Shown: positions 1 through 8,273 of the stretch, one piece after another
How the letters are laid out: each line of letters starts with the position of its first letter
Numbering within the stretch: position 1 is the stretch's first letter
IMG/VR virus record: IMGVR_UViG_3300028654_000384
Location: 124,001-188,000 of that record
DNA from: a virus
Length of the DNA stretch: 64,000 bases
Strand: one strand, 5' to 3'
Position numbers and translations under genes: made by a program
Notes under the pieces: model-generated
What the model saw: only the letters and a program-made list of their open reading frames with translations
Database searches by the model: none
Told to the model about the DNA's origin: nothing

Positions 1-236
1 TCGCTGAACAGGAACGCATCAAGGTTGAGACGGCGACGGCACTGTTGCAGGTCGACAAGACCGCCGCCGAGGCACAAGCTGAAGCACGTAAGATCGATGT
101 GGTCGGTGCTGCGCTGCACCGCAATCCCGAGTACTACGTCCGCGACGTCTATTACTACGCCGCGGAGCACGGAGGCAGCGTGATGCTACCGACGAATCCC
201 AACGTCATCCTGTCGATGACGCCCGGACACAAGTAG
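1..236 (+). CDS. C-terminal fragment of an SPFH/band-7-like protein (5' partial)
   Basis: The frame is open from base 3 to the stop at 234-236, so only the C-terminus is visible. It starts with a charged Ala/Glu-rich helix (ERIKVETATALLQ, AEAQAEARKID) and ends with a GAALHRNPEYYVRDVYYY helix and a LPTNPNVILSM strand. That order resembles the tail of prohibitin/stomatin (SPFH) proteins, which form membrane-associated oligomers. The N-terminal domain lies outside the window, so the family call is tentative. Confidence 0.45.
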   Translation, partial: AEQERIKVETATALLQVDKTAAEAQAEARKIDVVGAALHRNPEYYVRDVYYYAAEHGGSVMLPTNPNVILSMTPGHK

Positions 237-244
237 AGAACGCC

Positions 245-523
245 ATGGTCGTCGCCGATGTCATTGCGCTGTTCGTCGTCCTGGGCCTGTTCGGCCTGGG
301 CGGCAAGACGATCTTCTCGGCGTGGAATTCGTTGCGCGAGCGCCATAAGGAGAAGGTCGTTGACCACGACCGCATGCGGAATGAACTACGTGCTGCTCTC
401 AATTCGCGTGACTACAAGCAGCTCGAGGACTTTCTCATCGTCTGGGACGCCGACATCAATAGCGTCACCCGAGACGTCATCAGACAACGCATCAACGAAC
501 TGATCAGCGAGCACGGGCTATGA
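245..523 (+). CDS. small membrane-anchored protein, unknown function
   Basis: 92 aa. One N-terminal hydrophobic segment (IALFVVLGLFGLG, about residues 6-19) is followed by a charged helical domain. It starts 8 nt after the SPFH-like gene and its stop overlaps the next ATG (ATGA), so the two are probably cotranscribed. No family recognised. Confidence 0.6.
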   Translation: MVVADVIALFVVLGLFGLGGKTIFSAWNSLRERHKEKVVDHDRMRNELRAALNSRDYKQLEDFLIVWDADINSVTRDVIRQRINELISEHGL

Positions 524-699
524 GCACCAAGCTCCCCGACGTGGCGTCCGTCTTCCTGCAGCTCGACGCCGCGCTGTGCCTACTGTCGCGCGCCAAGGGT
601 GAGAAGCCGCCGGCACAGTACTTCGACCAACGCTCAAAGCACGTCTGTCGACTGACGCTCGACGGTCACACTTATCAGTTAGTCATTACCGAAGTCTAG
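520..699 (+). CDS. small hypothetical protein
   Basis: 59 aa, starting MSTKLPDVASVFLQ. Its ATG overlaps the preceding stop, consistent with translational coupling. The C-terminal half (CRLTLDGHTYQLVITEV) looks like a beta hairpin. Function not recognised. Confidence 0.5.
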   Translation: MSTKLPDVASVFLQLDAALCLLSRAKGEKPPAQYFDQRSKHVCRLTLDGHTYQLVITEV

Positions 700-707
700 G
701 AGAGAAC

Positions 708-932
708 ATGATTGATTCGCTAGGAACACGATGGGTAAAGTGCGTGCGTGCAAGCAACACGCAGGGGCAGCTCCACGTCGGGAACATCTACCATGTGCGC
801 GGTGAGATCGGTGCCTACACCTACTTCGATGGAATGCAGGACGGATTTCTCACGCGGCGGTTCGTCGACTGCGATCCACCACCGGCACGAGGTTCGACCT
901 TAAAGTCGAGGAGGGCTCGTGCCCGACGCTAG
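708..932 (+). CDS. small SH3-like protein (VKC...VGxxYxV type)
   Basis: 74 aa after a good Shine-Dalgarno (GGAGAG). The pattern WVKCVRAS, LHVGNIYHV, then RRFVDC matches the VKCID...LTEGHVYSV...NRFEII pattern of the minus-strand gene at 27407-27721. The two are probable members of one small beta-barrel family. The C-terminus is Arg-rich. Function unknown. Confidence 0.55.
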   Translation: MIDSLGTRWVKCVRASNTQGQLHVGNIYHVRGEIGAYTYFDGMQDGFLTRRFVDCDPPPARGSTLKSRRARARR

Positions 933-1155
933 GGAAGTGCGCGCACCCGATTGCGAAGGTTGGTGGCTACGGGGCAAGGGTGGCTTCAATGTCAAGCTGT
1001 TCTTCGTCCAGGGCTTCGACGACGGCACGCCTCTCAGCATTTGGGATGAAGACATTGAAGATTTCATCCCGGTGACCAAGTACGTCAAACCCCTAGTACG
1101 TTGGTGGGGGCCCATCGTCCACACGTTGAGCGATGAAAAGTTGAGCTCTACATAG
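919..1155 (+). CDS. small hypothetical protein
   Basis: 78 aa, GTG start preceded by GAGGAGG and overlapping the end of the previous gene by 14 nt. Aromatic-rich (GWWLRGKGGFNVKLFF, VRWWGPIV). No recognised domain. Confidence 0.5.
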   Translation: MPDAREVRAPDCEGWWLRGKGGFNVKLFFVQGFDDGTPLSIWDEDIEDFIPVTKYVKPLVRWWGPIVHTLSDEKLSST

Positions 1156-1163
1156 GGGTGCAA

Positions 1164-1220
1164 ATGAAGTGTTTGATCTACATCGTCGGAACAATGAACA
1201 TTCTGATCTGGGGGTGGTGA
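1164..1220 (+). CDS. possible 18-aa hydrophobic microprotein
   Basis: ATG after AGGGGTGCAA, encoding MKCLIYIVGTMNILIWGW: one hydrophobic helix, stop TGA. It fills the gap between two better-supported genes. Too short to be confident. Confidence 0.25.
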   Translation: MKCLIYIVGTMNILIWGW

Positions 1221-1221
1221 A

Positions 1222-1362
1222 GTGCGAAGATCAGCGTTGGTTTTGCACCATCAATGGGGTCAACATTGGGTCGACGTCATCGCTGCGATGCTAGGATTGC
1301 CCGTAGAGCTGATGTTCATCGCAATGAGCGTCTACATCATGTTGCCAGTGGCGAGAGAATGA
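1222..1362 (+). CDS. small single-pass membrane protein
   Basis: 46 aa, GTG start just after the previous stop. The C-terminal half is hydrophobic (VDVIAAMLGLPVELMFIAMSVYIM). Unknown function. Support comes only from its fit between flanking genes and its membrane character. Confidence 0.4.
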   Translation: MRRSALVLHHQWGQHWVDVIAAMLGLPVELMFIAMSVYIMLPVARE

Positions 1363-1363
1363 T

Positions 1364-1531
1364 ATGAGGAGCAAACTTACGGCGCCACAGTGTACTGACC
1401 CCAACTGCAAGTACAACATACGTGGCATTCGCCACACGTGTGGACAGTGCAGCTTTTTGTCCGAAGTGAAGTGTGCTTGCTATGAGAAGAACGTGAAACG
1501 GGGTCTCAAGGCACATGTTGACAATGAGTGA
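1364..1531 (+). CDS. small Cys-rich, zinc-ribbon-like protein
   Basis: 55 aa. It has paired cysteines QCTDPNC, TCGQC and KCACY that could bind a metal. It starts one base after the previous stop. Its 3' end holds the -35 box of the next gene's promoter. Confidence 0.45.
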   Translation: MRSKLTAPQCTDPNCKYNIRGIRHTCGQCSFLSEVKCACYEKNVKRGLKAHVDNE

Positions 1532-1546
1532 CGTGAATGATAGGTT
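1518..1546 (+). promoter_or_regulatory. sigma70-type promoter, predicted leaderless start
   Basis: TTGACA (1518-1523), 17-bp spacer, TAGGTT (1541-1546). The ATG at 1552 begins 6 nt later, so transcription should start at or beside the start codon. No Shine-Dalgarno precedes it. Confidence 0.6.
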
Positions 1547-1551
1547 AAGAC

Positions 1552-2316
1552 ATGTGCACCCTCATCGTCCTCAGTGAAGCGATCGATGGTTACCCACTCG
1601 TCGTCGCCGCCAATCGCGATGAGCACTATGATCGGCCTTCGCTGCCGCCTGCAATCACCGGTGATGTCATCTGCCCGCGTGATCTCCACAAGGGTGGCAC
1701 GTGGCTGGGCGTGGCTCGTGGTGGCTGGTTCGCCGGGTTGACCAACCAAGTCGACGCCCACCAACCGCACCTGCTGGCGTCACGAGGCCACGTCGTTGAT
1801 GCTTGCCTCAAGGCCGGCAATCACCTGGCCGTGGCCCAATACCTGCAGGGGCTTGATCGTGGCGTCTACAACAACTTCAACCTGGTCTTTGGCAGGCCCG
1901 GCGCCATTTTTTTGTGCCGTGTCTGGGGGCTGCACGCGCTGGAGATGCTCGTGGTGCCTGCAGGAACCAGCGTCTTCACCAATGATTGTTGGGACGGGCA
2001 GTTTCAGGCCAAGGCCGAGCGCGCCCGCGAATTGACCACCCACCTCGCCGGCGCAGTACCGATCCACGACGTCAAGAACGCGTTGTTCGCAGTGCTGTCA
2101 GACCACCAACACGGTGACGATCCTCGTCAATCGATGTGCATCCATGCCGACGGTTGGGGCACTCGTAGCACCTCGATCATCACAGTGTCCAATGAGGGGG
2201 CCGTGGAGTACTACTATTCAGATGGTGCACCGTGTAGGAGTCCCGGTGTTGCATGTGTGGGCGTTCTATCGATTGATGACGAACTCATCACTGACGCAGA
2301 CCTGAAGAAACCCTGA
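1552..2316 (+). CDS. NRDE-family protein (TANGO2-like, predicted Ntn-hydrolase fold)
   Basis: 254 aa. It begins Met-Cys-Thr, with Cys2 placed to become an N-terminal nucleophile, and has the diagnostic AANRDE motif at residues 19-24. Further family patterns are GTWLGVARGGWFAGLTN (about 44-60) and FNLVFG. Length matches the family (about 250 aa). NRDE/TANGO2 proteins are linked to haem and lipid homeostasis in cells, but the reaction is unresolved. It has its own promoter and is followed by an overlapping small gene. A cargo role is inferred. Confidence 0.85.
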   Translation: MCTLIVLSEAIDGYPLVVAANRDEHYDRPSLPPAITGDVICPRDLHKGGTWLGVARGGWFAGLTNQVDAHQPHLLASRGHVVDACLKAGNHLAVAQYLQGLDRGVYNNFNLVFGRPGAIFLCRVWGLHALEMLVVPAGTSVFTNDCWDGQFQAKAERARELTTHLAGAVPIHDVKNALFAVLSDHQHGDDPRQSMCIHADGWGTRSTSIITVSNEGAVEYYYSDGAPCRSPGVACVGVLSIDDELITDADLKKP

Positions 2317-2513
2317 TGCAGGACAACTACTCAATCCACTCGCGGCCCATCACTCACAAGGTCGAGAAGGACGTCGTCATGACGTTGACCAGGGCACAAG
2401 CCGACATCCAACGCTTCAAAGAACGCTTGGGTTCCAACGTGCTCATCACTCTGACGATCACTGCACACCTACCCACGAGGCCCGTGCTCAATGAAGACAA
2501 CGCAACAGAGTGA
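2316..2513 (+). CDS. small hypothetical protein
   Basis: 65 aa. The ATG shares a base with the NRDE gene stop, indicating coupling. A middle helix (LTRAQADIQRFKERLG) is followed by the strand NVLITLTITAHL. Not recognised. Confidence 0.5.
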   Translation: MQDNYSIHSRPITHKVEKDVVMTLTRAQADIQRFKERLGSNVLITLTITAHLPTRPVLNEDNATE

Positions 2514-3174
2514 CGTCATCGAACAAGCCAGCGATCGCCGACACCTGAAGGGTTATGGCAAGAACTTCAAACCATTGGTCGCCGCCGGCTCGTGGGTGAT
2601 CAGCGGATTCCGTTACGGCAGGTCGAAGTGTGCCTGTTGTGGGCGACCCATTCACCACGTATTGCAGTTGACCAACGAGAGCCACGACGATTCGATCAAG
2701 GTGGGCAAGTTCGACGCGAGCGGACAGTCATTTTCGAAGACGATCGACATCGGCATTGTCTGCGGGCCCAAGGTCTTCACCGAATCATGCGTCGGCTTCT
2801 ACGATGACCCTACACGTGAGTGGGAGCGCCAGATCAAGACGTGGCGCGACTTCATCACCTACACCATTCTCTGCGTCAAGAACGCTGACACTTGGGCGCG
2901 GGTACCTGAAGAGATCAGAGGAGCCATTGACCTCTACCTTGAGAAGGGATACAAGGTTGACTTGCAGCACAGCGGTAAATGGTGTCTCATCAAGGATTGC
3001 AAGAAGCGCTATCTCAAGATCAAGCGCTCGCCCGGGGTGATGCCGCAGGTGCAAGTGCTTCTCATGTATGCGCGCTCGTTGATCAGCGTTGCAAAGCGTC
3101 AGGGACTGATCCCACTCAACTGGAGACTCGGTGACGACATGAACCTGATCAAGGACATCGAGGTGTGCACGTGA
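2491..3174 (+). CDS. hypothetical protein with a CxxC zinc site
   Basis: 227 aa, overlapping the previous gene by 23 nt. A KCACCGRPIHH motif near residue 47 and later cysteines (GIVCG, SCVGF) suggest one metal site. The rest is mixed alpha/beta with a basic middle (KDCKKRYLKIKRSPG). No family identified. Position before an AAA ATPase suggests co-expression only. Confidence 0.6.
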   Translation: MKTTQQSDVIEQASDRRHLKGYGKNFKPLVAAGSWVISGFRYGRSKCACCGRPIHHVLQLTNESHDDSIKVGKFDASGQSFSKTIDIGIVCGPKVFTESCVGFYDDPTREWERQIKTWRDFITYTILCVKNADTWARVPEEIRGAIDLYLEKGYKVDLQHSGKWCLIKDCKKRYLKIKRSPGVMPQVQVLLMYARSLISVAKRQGLIPLNWRLGDDMNLIKDIEVCT

Positions 3175-3260
3175 GTGCCTCGCGCTCGTGGACTGACCTA
3201 TTGTTTACCGACAAGGCACCATCACCACCATCACCACCATCAACTAGGAAGACAGCTCAC

Positions 3261-4532
3261 ATGGCAGACGACAGTGATTCTAAGTTGATGCACGAATCGA
3301 CGTCCCTCTATGATGAAGTCAGGCGTGCCCTGGGCGTCAACCACGTCAAACGAGCCTTTGCGTTGGGCACCGAACTGTTCGGTGCGGCGACTCCATTCCT
3401 CGACAAGCCCACGTGGTGGAATGCGGCCAAGTCTGTCTTTGCCATGGGCAAAGTGATGGTCGAAGACGTCGAAGTGTACAGCGACGACTACTTCGGGGGT
3501 GACGAGTGGACCGAACCCTACAATCCTGACTTCAACCAGACGTTGCTCCACGTGCTGCAAAAGTTCCCGTATGAGCGCATCAAGACGGCCGAGGACAACA
3601 CCTTTGTCAGGTTGGTCACCCTGCCCAATGGAATCAGGGTGGGATGGACATACACGGGCAAGATGCAGATGGTCGACCACATCTACGTCAAGACCGATCA
3701 AGTTGACATGGCGCGCGACTTCATCAAGAAGTTGTTGTGGGCTCAATTTGAGGGCAAGTCGCTCGTCATGCGGAAGAATAACCGGGTGATGATGACCGGT
3801 GATGAAGCGCGTGTCATCTTTGAGGTCGACAATGCCTTCGAATCGAAGTTGTCACAGCGCGCGACCGACTACGCCGAGTACCTCAAGAAGCCACTGACGG
3901 CAGGGGTGCCGCGGTCGGTGATGTTCTATGGCCCACCAGGCACCGGCAAGTCGACGCTGGCGCGGACGATCGTGGAGCTGATGAACCTCAGGTCATTCCG
4001 CATCAGGATCGCTGACCTTGGCGGGCTCGATAACTCCACGTTGTTCGAGGCCATCAACATCTTCGAACCCGACGCCGTCATCCTTGACGACTTTGATCGG
4101 GCTAACGGCCAAGCGCAGTTGCTCGAGACGCTGGAGTTTTTTCAACAGCGCGTCAAGCTGGTCATTGTCACCGTCAACAATAGGATGGAACTTGATGAGG
4201 CACTGCTGCGACCGGGACGCATTGATGAACTGGTCCTCATTGACAAGATGGACAATGAGGTCGTCAAGCACGTGTTGGGCGACTACGTCGACGGTTTCGA
4301 CGTGGTGAAGGATTGGCCCATCGCATTCATTGCAGAATATGTTGTCCGTCGCACCTACCTCTCGGCAGAAGAGGCGGCAACGTCTGTCAAGGAATTGACA
4401 GAACGCGTCAATCGTCTCGCATGTTATCGTGATGAGAATGACGTGCAGCGGATGGTAAAGTTGATGACCGCGAAGAACAAGAAGGCCAAGCGCAAGACGT
4501 TGAATGAGAATGGAGGTAGTGGCCCTTTTTGA
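3261..4532 (+). CDS. AAA+ ATPase, BCS1-like
   Basis: 423 aa from the ATG at 3261; a 32-aa GTG-initiated extension from 3165 is possible. Walker A GPPGTGKS lies near residue 223, Walker B AVILDDFD near 271, and an ALLRPGRIDE motif near 316 supplies the arginine finger. The N-terminal 200 aa carry no recognised domain. This order, with one AAA module at the C-terminal half, matches BCS1-type ATPases, which act as ring translocases or unfoldases. The start was chosen for the AGGA upstream and because the extension is low-complexity (SPPSPPST). Substrate unknown. Confidence 0.85.
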   Translation: MADDSDSKLMHESTSLYDEVRRALGVNHVKRAFALGTELFGAATPFLDKPTWWNAAKSVFAMGKVMVEDVEVYSDDYFGGDEWTEPYNPDFNQTLLHVLQKFPYERIKTAEDNTFVRLVTLPNGIRVGWTYTGKMQMVDHIYVKTDQVDMARDFIKKLLWAQFEGKSLVMRKNNRVMMTGDEARVIFEVDNAFESKLSQRATDYAEYLKKPLTAGVPRSVMFYGPPGTGKSTLARTIVELMNLRSFRIRIADLGGLDNSTLFEAINIFEPDAVILDDFDRANGQAQLLETLEFFQQRVKLVIVTVNNRMELDEALLRPGRIDELVLIDKMDNEVVKHVLGDYVDGFDVVKDWPIAFIAEYVVRRTYLSAEEAATSVKELTERVNRLACYRDENDVQRMVKLMTAKNKKAKRKTLNENGGSGPF

Positions 4533-4576
4533 CGCGCGGCGGGAGGCCGGTACCTGAGTCACACGAACCGCTGGTA

Positions 4577-4798
4577 ATGTCTTTTGATGACGCCGCAGAC
4601 AACGCACTCAAAGGAGACCTTTCCGAGGCTGATAAAGATGCCATACGCCAGACACGTCAAAGGCTAAAAGAAGCCGGTTACCATCTCGACCTTAGTGAGC
4701 GCGGCTACGGCAAGGTGCCTGCACGTCCACACACCAAGCGACTACGTAAAGTCCGTATGAAGGTCAAGCGTCTATTGTCACGGACGACTGATAAGTAG
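4577..4798 (+). CDS. small basic protein
   Basis: 73 aa from ATG 4577 (a TTG at 4529 would add 16 aa). N-terminal acidic helix (FDDAADNALKGDLSEAD), then a strongly basic tail (HTKRLRKVRMKVKRLLSR), which suggests nucleic-acid contact. No domain recognised. Confidence 0.5.
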   Translation: MSFDDAADNALKGDLSEADKDAIRQTRQRLKEAGYHLDLSERGYGKVPARPHTKRLRKVRMKVKRLLSRTTDK

Positions 4799-4804
4799 TA
4801 CTAT
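4775..4804 (+). promoter_or_regulatory. promoter, predicted leaderless start
   Basis: TTGTCA (4775-4780), 18-bp spacer, TACTAT (4799-4804), then 6 nt to the ATG at 4811. Confidence 0.45.
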
Positions 4805-4810
4805 GCAGTC

Positions 4811-4906
4811 ATGGCTCACTTTCGACACCCCACCCCTGTAAATCACCATTGTGCCTACGCTCACCACGTGTCAGTGCGGTGTCATTGGGATTCAGGCACC
4901 CATTAG
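4811..4906 (+). CDS. possible 31-aa His-rich microprotein
   Basis: Encodes a His-rich peptide (AHFRHPTPVNHHCAYAHHV...). The only support is the promoter ending exactly 6 nt before its ATG, as at other leaderless genes here. It otherwise fills a gap. Confidence 0.35.
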   Translation: MAHFRHPTPVNHHCAYAHHVSVRCHWDSGTH

Positions 4907-4935
4907 TCAGAGGTTGCAGGCTACTTATGATCTTG

Positions 4936-5184
4936 ATGGCTACACGCAATCCCGGATTCCCTGACCGTACCGAAAAATACACGGAGTTTCAACTCTATGT
5001 GGGTCGCGGTAACGTTGTAGTTGACTTTACTGAGTGCAAGTTGAGGCGATACGCCGCGGCGGCAATCGACCCACAGCAGAAATTGACGCTGTGTGCCATG
5101 ATCGACGACTACCTCGCTGGTCACATTGCCATCGCGTGGAAGCGCGGCGTGCCGATCTGGCTGAAGGTGACCAAGAACGCCTGA
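4936..5184 (+). CDS. small hypothetical protein
   Basis: 82 aa from ATG 4936. The start fits a TATGAT box at 4926-4931 with TTAGTC 17 bp upstream, giving a near-leaderless start. The protein is mixed alpha/beta (FQLYVGRGNVVVDFTECKLRRYAAAA). Unknown function; directly upstream of groEL. Confidence 0.55.
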   Translation: MATRNPGFPDRTEKYTEFQLYVGRGNVVVDFTECKLRRYAAAAIDPQQKLTLCAMIDDYLAGHIAIAWKRGVPIWLKVTKNA

Positions 5185-5214
5185 TTGAACAATCGGCCTA
5201 ATCAGGTGTATGAT
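5185..5214 (+). promoter_or_regulatory. groEL promoter, predicted leaderless
   Basis: TTGAAC (5185-5190), 18-bp spacer, TATGAT (5209-5214), 7 nt to ATG 5222. The alternative ATG at 5210 lies inside the -10 box, so 5222 is preferred. No CIRCE-like operator is visible. Confidence 0.6.
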
Positions 5215-5221
5215 TGAGGCC

Positions 5222-6871
5222 ATGAACGACAATACCACGCACGTCATCTTTGCCGCGGACGCTCGTAAGCAACTGTGGGCCGGCATGAAGATTGCTGCCG
5301 ATGCCGTCACCACGACGTTGGGCCCTAAAGGTCGCACCGTCATCATCCAGCGCGCTAACCAATCCCCTCTGGTGACGAAGGACGGGATCACCGTCGCCAA
5401 GTCGATCAAGTTGAAAGATCCCGTCAAGCGGATGGGCGCCGAACTGATCCTCGAAGCTGCCAATCAGACCAATGAGGTCGCCGGTGACGGCACCACGACG
5501 GCCACGTGCCTGACGGCCGCGCTCGTCGCCGAAGGTTTGAAGCTGGTCGAAGGCGGCTTTAGCCCACTCGAGCTGTGCAAGGGCATTGAGGCAGCGACCG
5601 GGTTGGTGCTCGCCGCCCTCAAACAACAGGCGGTGCAGGTGTCAACCAGTGCTGCGGTCGCCCAAGTCGGTACCATCAGTGCCAACGGTGATGCACAGAT
5701 CGGCAAGTTGATCGCCGATGCCATGGAACACGTGGGCCGCGACGGCATCATCACCGTCGAGGACGCCAAGGGCATGGCCACGTCAATGTCAATCGCTGAT
5801 GGCATGCAGTTTGAACGCGGCTACATTAGCCCCTACTTCGTCACCGATGCAGAACGGATGCGGGCGACGTACGATGATGCCTTTGTCCTCGTCACTGACA
5901 AGAAGATCAGCAGCCTCAAGGAACTGATCCCACTGCTCGAGCGAGTGGTGCGGTTACAGAAGGGCCTGCTGATCATCGCTGAAGATGTCGACGGTGATGC
6001 ACTGACGGGCCTCGTCCTCAACCGCGTCAAGTCAGGCCTGCCCGTTGTCGCCATCAAGGCACCCGGTTACGGCCTGCACCGACAAGAGCTACTGCACGAC
6101 ATCTGCGTCATGACGGGTGCAACCCTCGTCTCCAGTGCCAACGGCCTGACACTCGACAAGGTCACTGACGCCAACTTGGGACGTGTCAAGCGCTTCAACA
6201 CCGACGCGAAGTCGACGACGCTCGTCGGGACGGGTGCTCAAAAGACGCACATTGACACCCACGTGGTTGAACTGCGCAAGCAGCTCGAGGACATCACTCT
6301 GGGGCAGGATGAGGTGACCAAGCTGAAGGTTCGCATTGCCAAGTTGGCCTCGGGCGTCGCCGTCATCCGCGTCGGCGGCGCGACCGAAGTCGAGATGACA
6401 GAGCGGCGCTTCCGCGTCGAGGATGCATTGAACGCGACGAAAGCGGCCGTCGAAGAGGGCATTGTGCCCGGTGGCGGCATGGCCTTCTACCACGCCGTCC
6501 ATGCAGTGAAGAGTACGACGGTCGATGAAGCCACCGGCGCCCACGATGAGCAGGCAGGCATGGGTGTCGTCTATCGGGCGTGCCTCGCGCCGCTCAAGCG
6601 CATCATTGAGAATGCAGGTGCCAGCTCTCCCGTGGTGCTGGCGGAATTGGCGCGCAGGGATGCCGCGGCACCGCTCATCAATGACAACATGGGTTACAAC
6701 GCGGCGACGGGTGAATACGTCGACCTCGTCACTGCCGGCGTCGTCGATCCTGTCAAGGTGGCACGGACTGCACTGAAGAACGCAGCATCAGTTGCTGTCA
6801 CCTTCCTCAGCCTCGACGCCGTGGTGTATGATGAACAGGTCACCAAGGAGCAACACGCTGATGAACAGTGA
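5222..6871 (+). CDS. groEL: GroEL-type chaperonin
   Basis: 549 aa, full length for a group I chaperonin. Visible family signatures: ATP-site TLGPKGR near residue 31, GDGTTTAT near 86, VIRVGGATEVEM near 380, and RVEDALNATKAAVEEG near 395, which contains the catalytic Asp of the ATPase site. It should form the folding ring for nascent or virion proteins. No groES-like gene is in the window, so it may use the host co-chaperonin or work without one. The C-terminus lacks the GGM tail and ends in a charged KEQHADEQ. Chaperonins are known in some jumbo phages (for example phage EL), but this one reads as close to canonical bacterial GroEL. Confidence 0.96.
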   Translation: MNDNTTHVIFAADARKQLWAGMKIAADAVTTTLGPKGRTVIIQRANQSPLVTKDGITVAKSIKLKDPVKRMGAELILEAANQTNEVAGDGTTTATCLTAALVAEGLKLVEGGFSPLELCKGIEAATGLVLAALKQQAVQVSTSAAVAQVGTISANGDAQIGKLIADAMEHVGRDGIITVEDAKGMATSMSIADGMQFERGYISPYFVTDAERMRATYDDAFVLVTDKKISSLKELIPLLERVVRLQKGLLIIAEDVDGDALTGLVLNRVKSGLPVVAIKAPGYGLHRQELLHDICVMTGATLVSSANGLTLDKVTDANLGRVKRFNTDAKSTTLVGTGAQKTHIDTHVVELRKQLEDITLGQDEVTKLKVRIAKLASGVAVIRVGGATEVEMTERRFRVEDALNATKAAVEEGIVPGGGMAFYHAVHAVKSTTVDEATGAHDEQAGMGVVYRACLAPLKRIIENAGASSPVVLAELARRDAAAPLINDNMGYNAATGEYVDLVTAGVVDPVKVARTALKNAASVAVTFLSLDAVVYDEQVTKEQHADEQ

Positions 6872-7211
6872 TACTCGCACTCAACAATTGTTAGCAATTG
6901 ACATCGCCGACGCGGCGCTGCACGCCTACGAAAAGAGGCGAGTGGCGTGGGGCACTGCATTGGGTGGCGTCATTAGCGTGGCGATGATGACGGTACTCGG
7001 GGTGCTGGTGGGTGCCAGTGGTTACTTCATTGCCGGCCTCATCGTCACTACACAGGTATTCCGCACTCTGTGGTTGGGGTACAAGGCGTTTCGCGCGGGC
7101 CAGGAGTGTGATCGGTTGCAATGTGAAGCGGCCTTCGCGAAGGTCGGCATACCGTTCAATCACGTGGATGCTGATGTCGATGATCTCTTAGGCGAACAAC
7201 CTCCCCAATAA
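6861..7211 (+). CDS. small two-pass membrane protein
   Basis: 116 aa from the ATG at 6861, which overlaps the end of groEL by 11 nt. Two hydrophobic segments (GGVISVAMMTVLGVLVGASGY and FIAGLIVTTQVF) lie between a helical N-terminus and an acidic C-terminal tail (HVDADVDDLLGE). Coupling to groEL is evident; function is not. Confidence 0.6.
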   Translation: MNSDTRTQQLLAIDIADAALHAYEKRRVAWGTALGGVISVAMMTVLGVLVGASGYFIAGLIVTTQVFRTLWLGYKAFRAGQECDRLQCEAAFAKVGIPFNHVDADVDDLLGEQPPQ

Positions 7212-7220
7212 GTATGACAT

Positions 7221-7445
7221 GTGCAGCCCGGTGAATTGGTCGTCAAGCGCGTCAGGTGGAGCGTGGACGCCGAGTGCATGGGGTTTGTCGTCGCCCACGC
7301 CGCCGGTGATGTCGATGAGTGTTTGGTGATGTGGACGATGGGTGACCAACGCATCATGTTCAAGTGGCACCTGACCGACGCGTTGATGGCGGTCGACACG
7401 TCTAACGTTGCCGAAGTGAGGGGCAGATGCGACCTCGGTTCTTGA
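7221..7445 (+). CDS. PGxL-GW family protein (divergent)
   Basis: 74 aa, GTG start. QPGELV lies at residues 2-7, the central strand is MGFVVAH and the third strand ECLVMWTM. The GW strand is replaced by MFKWHL. First member of the family met in the window. Confidence 0.65.
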   Translation: MQPGELVVKRVRWSVDAECMGFVVAHAAGDVDECLVMWTMGDQRIMFKWHLTDALMAVDTSNVAEVRGRCDLGS

Positions 7446-7651
7446 CGGGTGACCTGATCTTGCATACCGGGTGGGATCGTCTGTCGTGGTGTCGGACGAT
7501 TGCCATGGTCGTCTCCGTGATGCCGGCTAATGACGTGCCTGACGCACAGATCAGAGGCATTGAAGCACAACCATGGATCTACTACGTGCTCGACGTCAAT
7601 ACCAACATCATCAACGGTCCACTAACGTCATCGGAGATGGACAGTGCTTAG
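7427..7651 (+). CDS. PGxL-GW family protein (divergent)
   Basis: 74 aa, overlapping the previous member by 19 nt. LTGDLI replaces PGxL and AMVVSVM is the core strand. The C-terminal GW is absent (IYYVLDVNTN). Confidence 0.6.
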   Translation: MRPRFLTGDLILHTGWDRLSWCRTIAMVVSVMPANDVPDAQIRGIEAQPWIYYVLDVNTNIINGPLTSSEMDSA

Positions 7652-8003
7652 GTCGTGGCGACCCGGTGATTTAGCGATCGTCTGTGGCAATAGCCTCATC
7701 AGTCGACTCAACAGCAATGTGGCACAGTGGACATTCGGTCACAAGCTTGTCATCATCGTCGGCGGAGTCAACAGGTGGGTTAGTTCTTCTGACGATGAAG
7801 ATGTCGTGCAATGTTACATCGTCATGGTGTCTCACACAGACTACGGTGCACACGCTCCAGGTGGCAATCTCAATCCCATCACATGGCCCCACGTCGTGCC
7901 GCTAGTCAGTGGCTTGTACTCGGTACCGAGCGACAGGCTGCTCGATCTGACGGAGTTCAGTGAACCAGGCCGCCTGTTTGGCACCCAGAGGCTGCGAGAT
8001 TAA
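7644..8003 (+). CDS. PGxL-GW family protein, IGGV-like subgroup
   Basis: 119 aa, GTG start, 8-nt overlap with the previous gene. WRPGDLAIV is followed by LVIIVGGVNRWVSS, close to the IGGVxLLV core of the genes at 30164, 47217 and 57660. Longer than typical, with an extra loop around AHAPGGNLNPITW. Confidence 0.65.
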   Translation: MLRSWRPGDLAIVCGNSLISRLNSNVAQWTFGHKLVIIVGGVNRWVSSSDDEDVVQCYIVMVSHTDYGAHAPGGNLNPITWPHVVPLVSGLYSVPSDRLLDLTEFSEPGRLFGTQRLRD

Positions 8004-8009
8004 TTGTCG

Positions 8010-8273
8010 TCACCTAGGTGTAAGCAACTGCCAGTTATACTTGAGGTTTTCAAGTGACGACGAGAAGATGAAGATCTTGTCGAGCGCTAAGACGTCGAAC
8101 CTCACGCTCTCCCGTACACGACCGATAAACATGACGGCCATCACCAGCCCGGTGAATCCTGGGTAAATAACATCACCGTGGTCGCCCCTGTACCAGTGCG
8201 ATTCCCACGCCCGCATCGGATGTAGGGCGGCAATTAGGTCACCCGGTTGCAGCGTCAAAGGCCGCGGCGTCAC
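8010..8273 (-). CDS. PGxL-GW family protein
   Basis: 87 aa. LQPGDLIAAL near residue 9 and TGLVMAVMF in the middle. The last strand is FIFSSSLENL without GW. Convergent with the plus-strand gene ending at 8003; its start overlaps the stop of the upstream lipoprotein gene. Confidence 0.65.
   Translation of the reverse strand: MTPRPLTLQPGDLIAALHPMRAWESHWYRGDHGDVIYPGFTGLVMAVMFIGRVRESVRFDVLALDKIFIFSSSLENLKYNWQLLTPR

Noticed and set aside
3219-3243. CACCATCACCACCATCACC tract resembling a His-tag sequence
   Set aside because: In the ATPase frame it reads Ser-Pro-Pro, not polyhistidine, and lies upstream of the likely start; a simple CAC/CAT repeat, not vector DNA.
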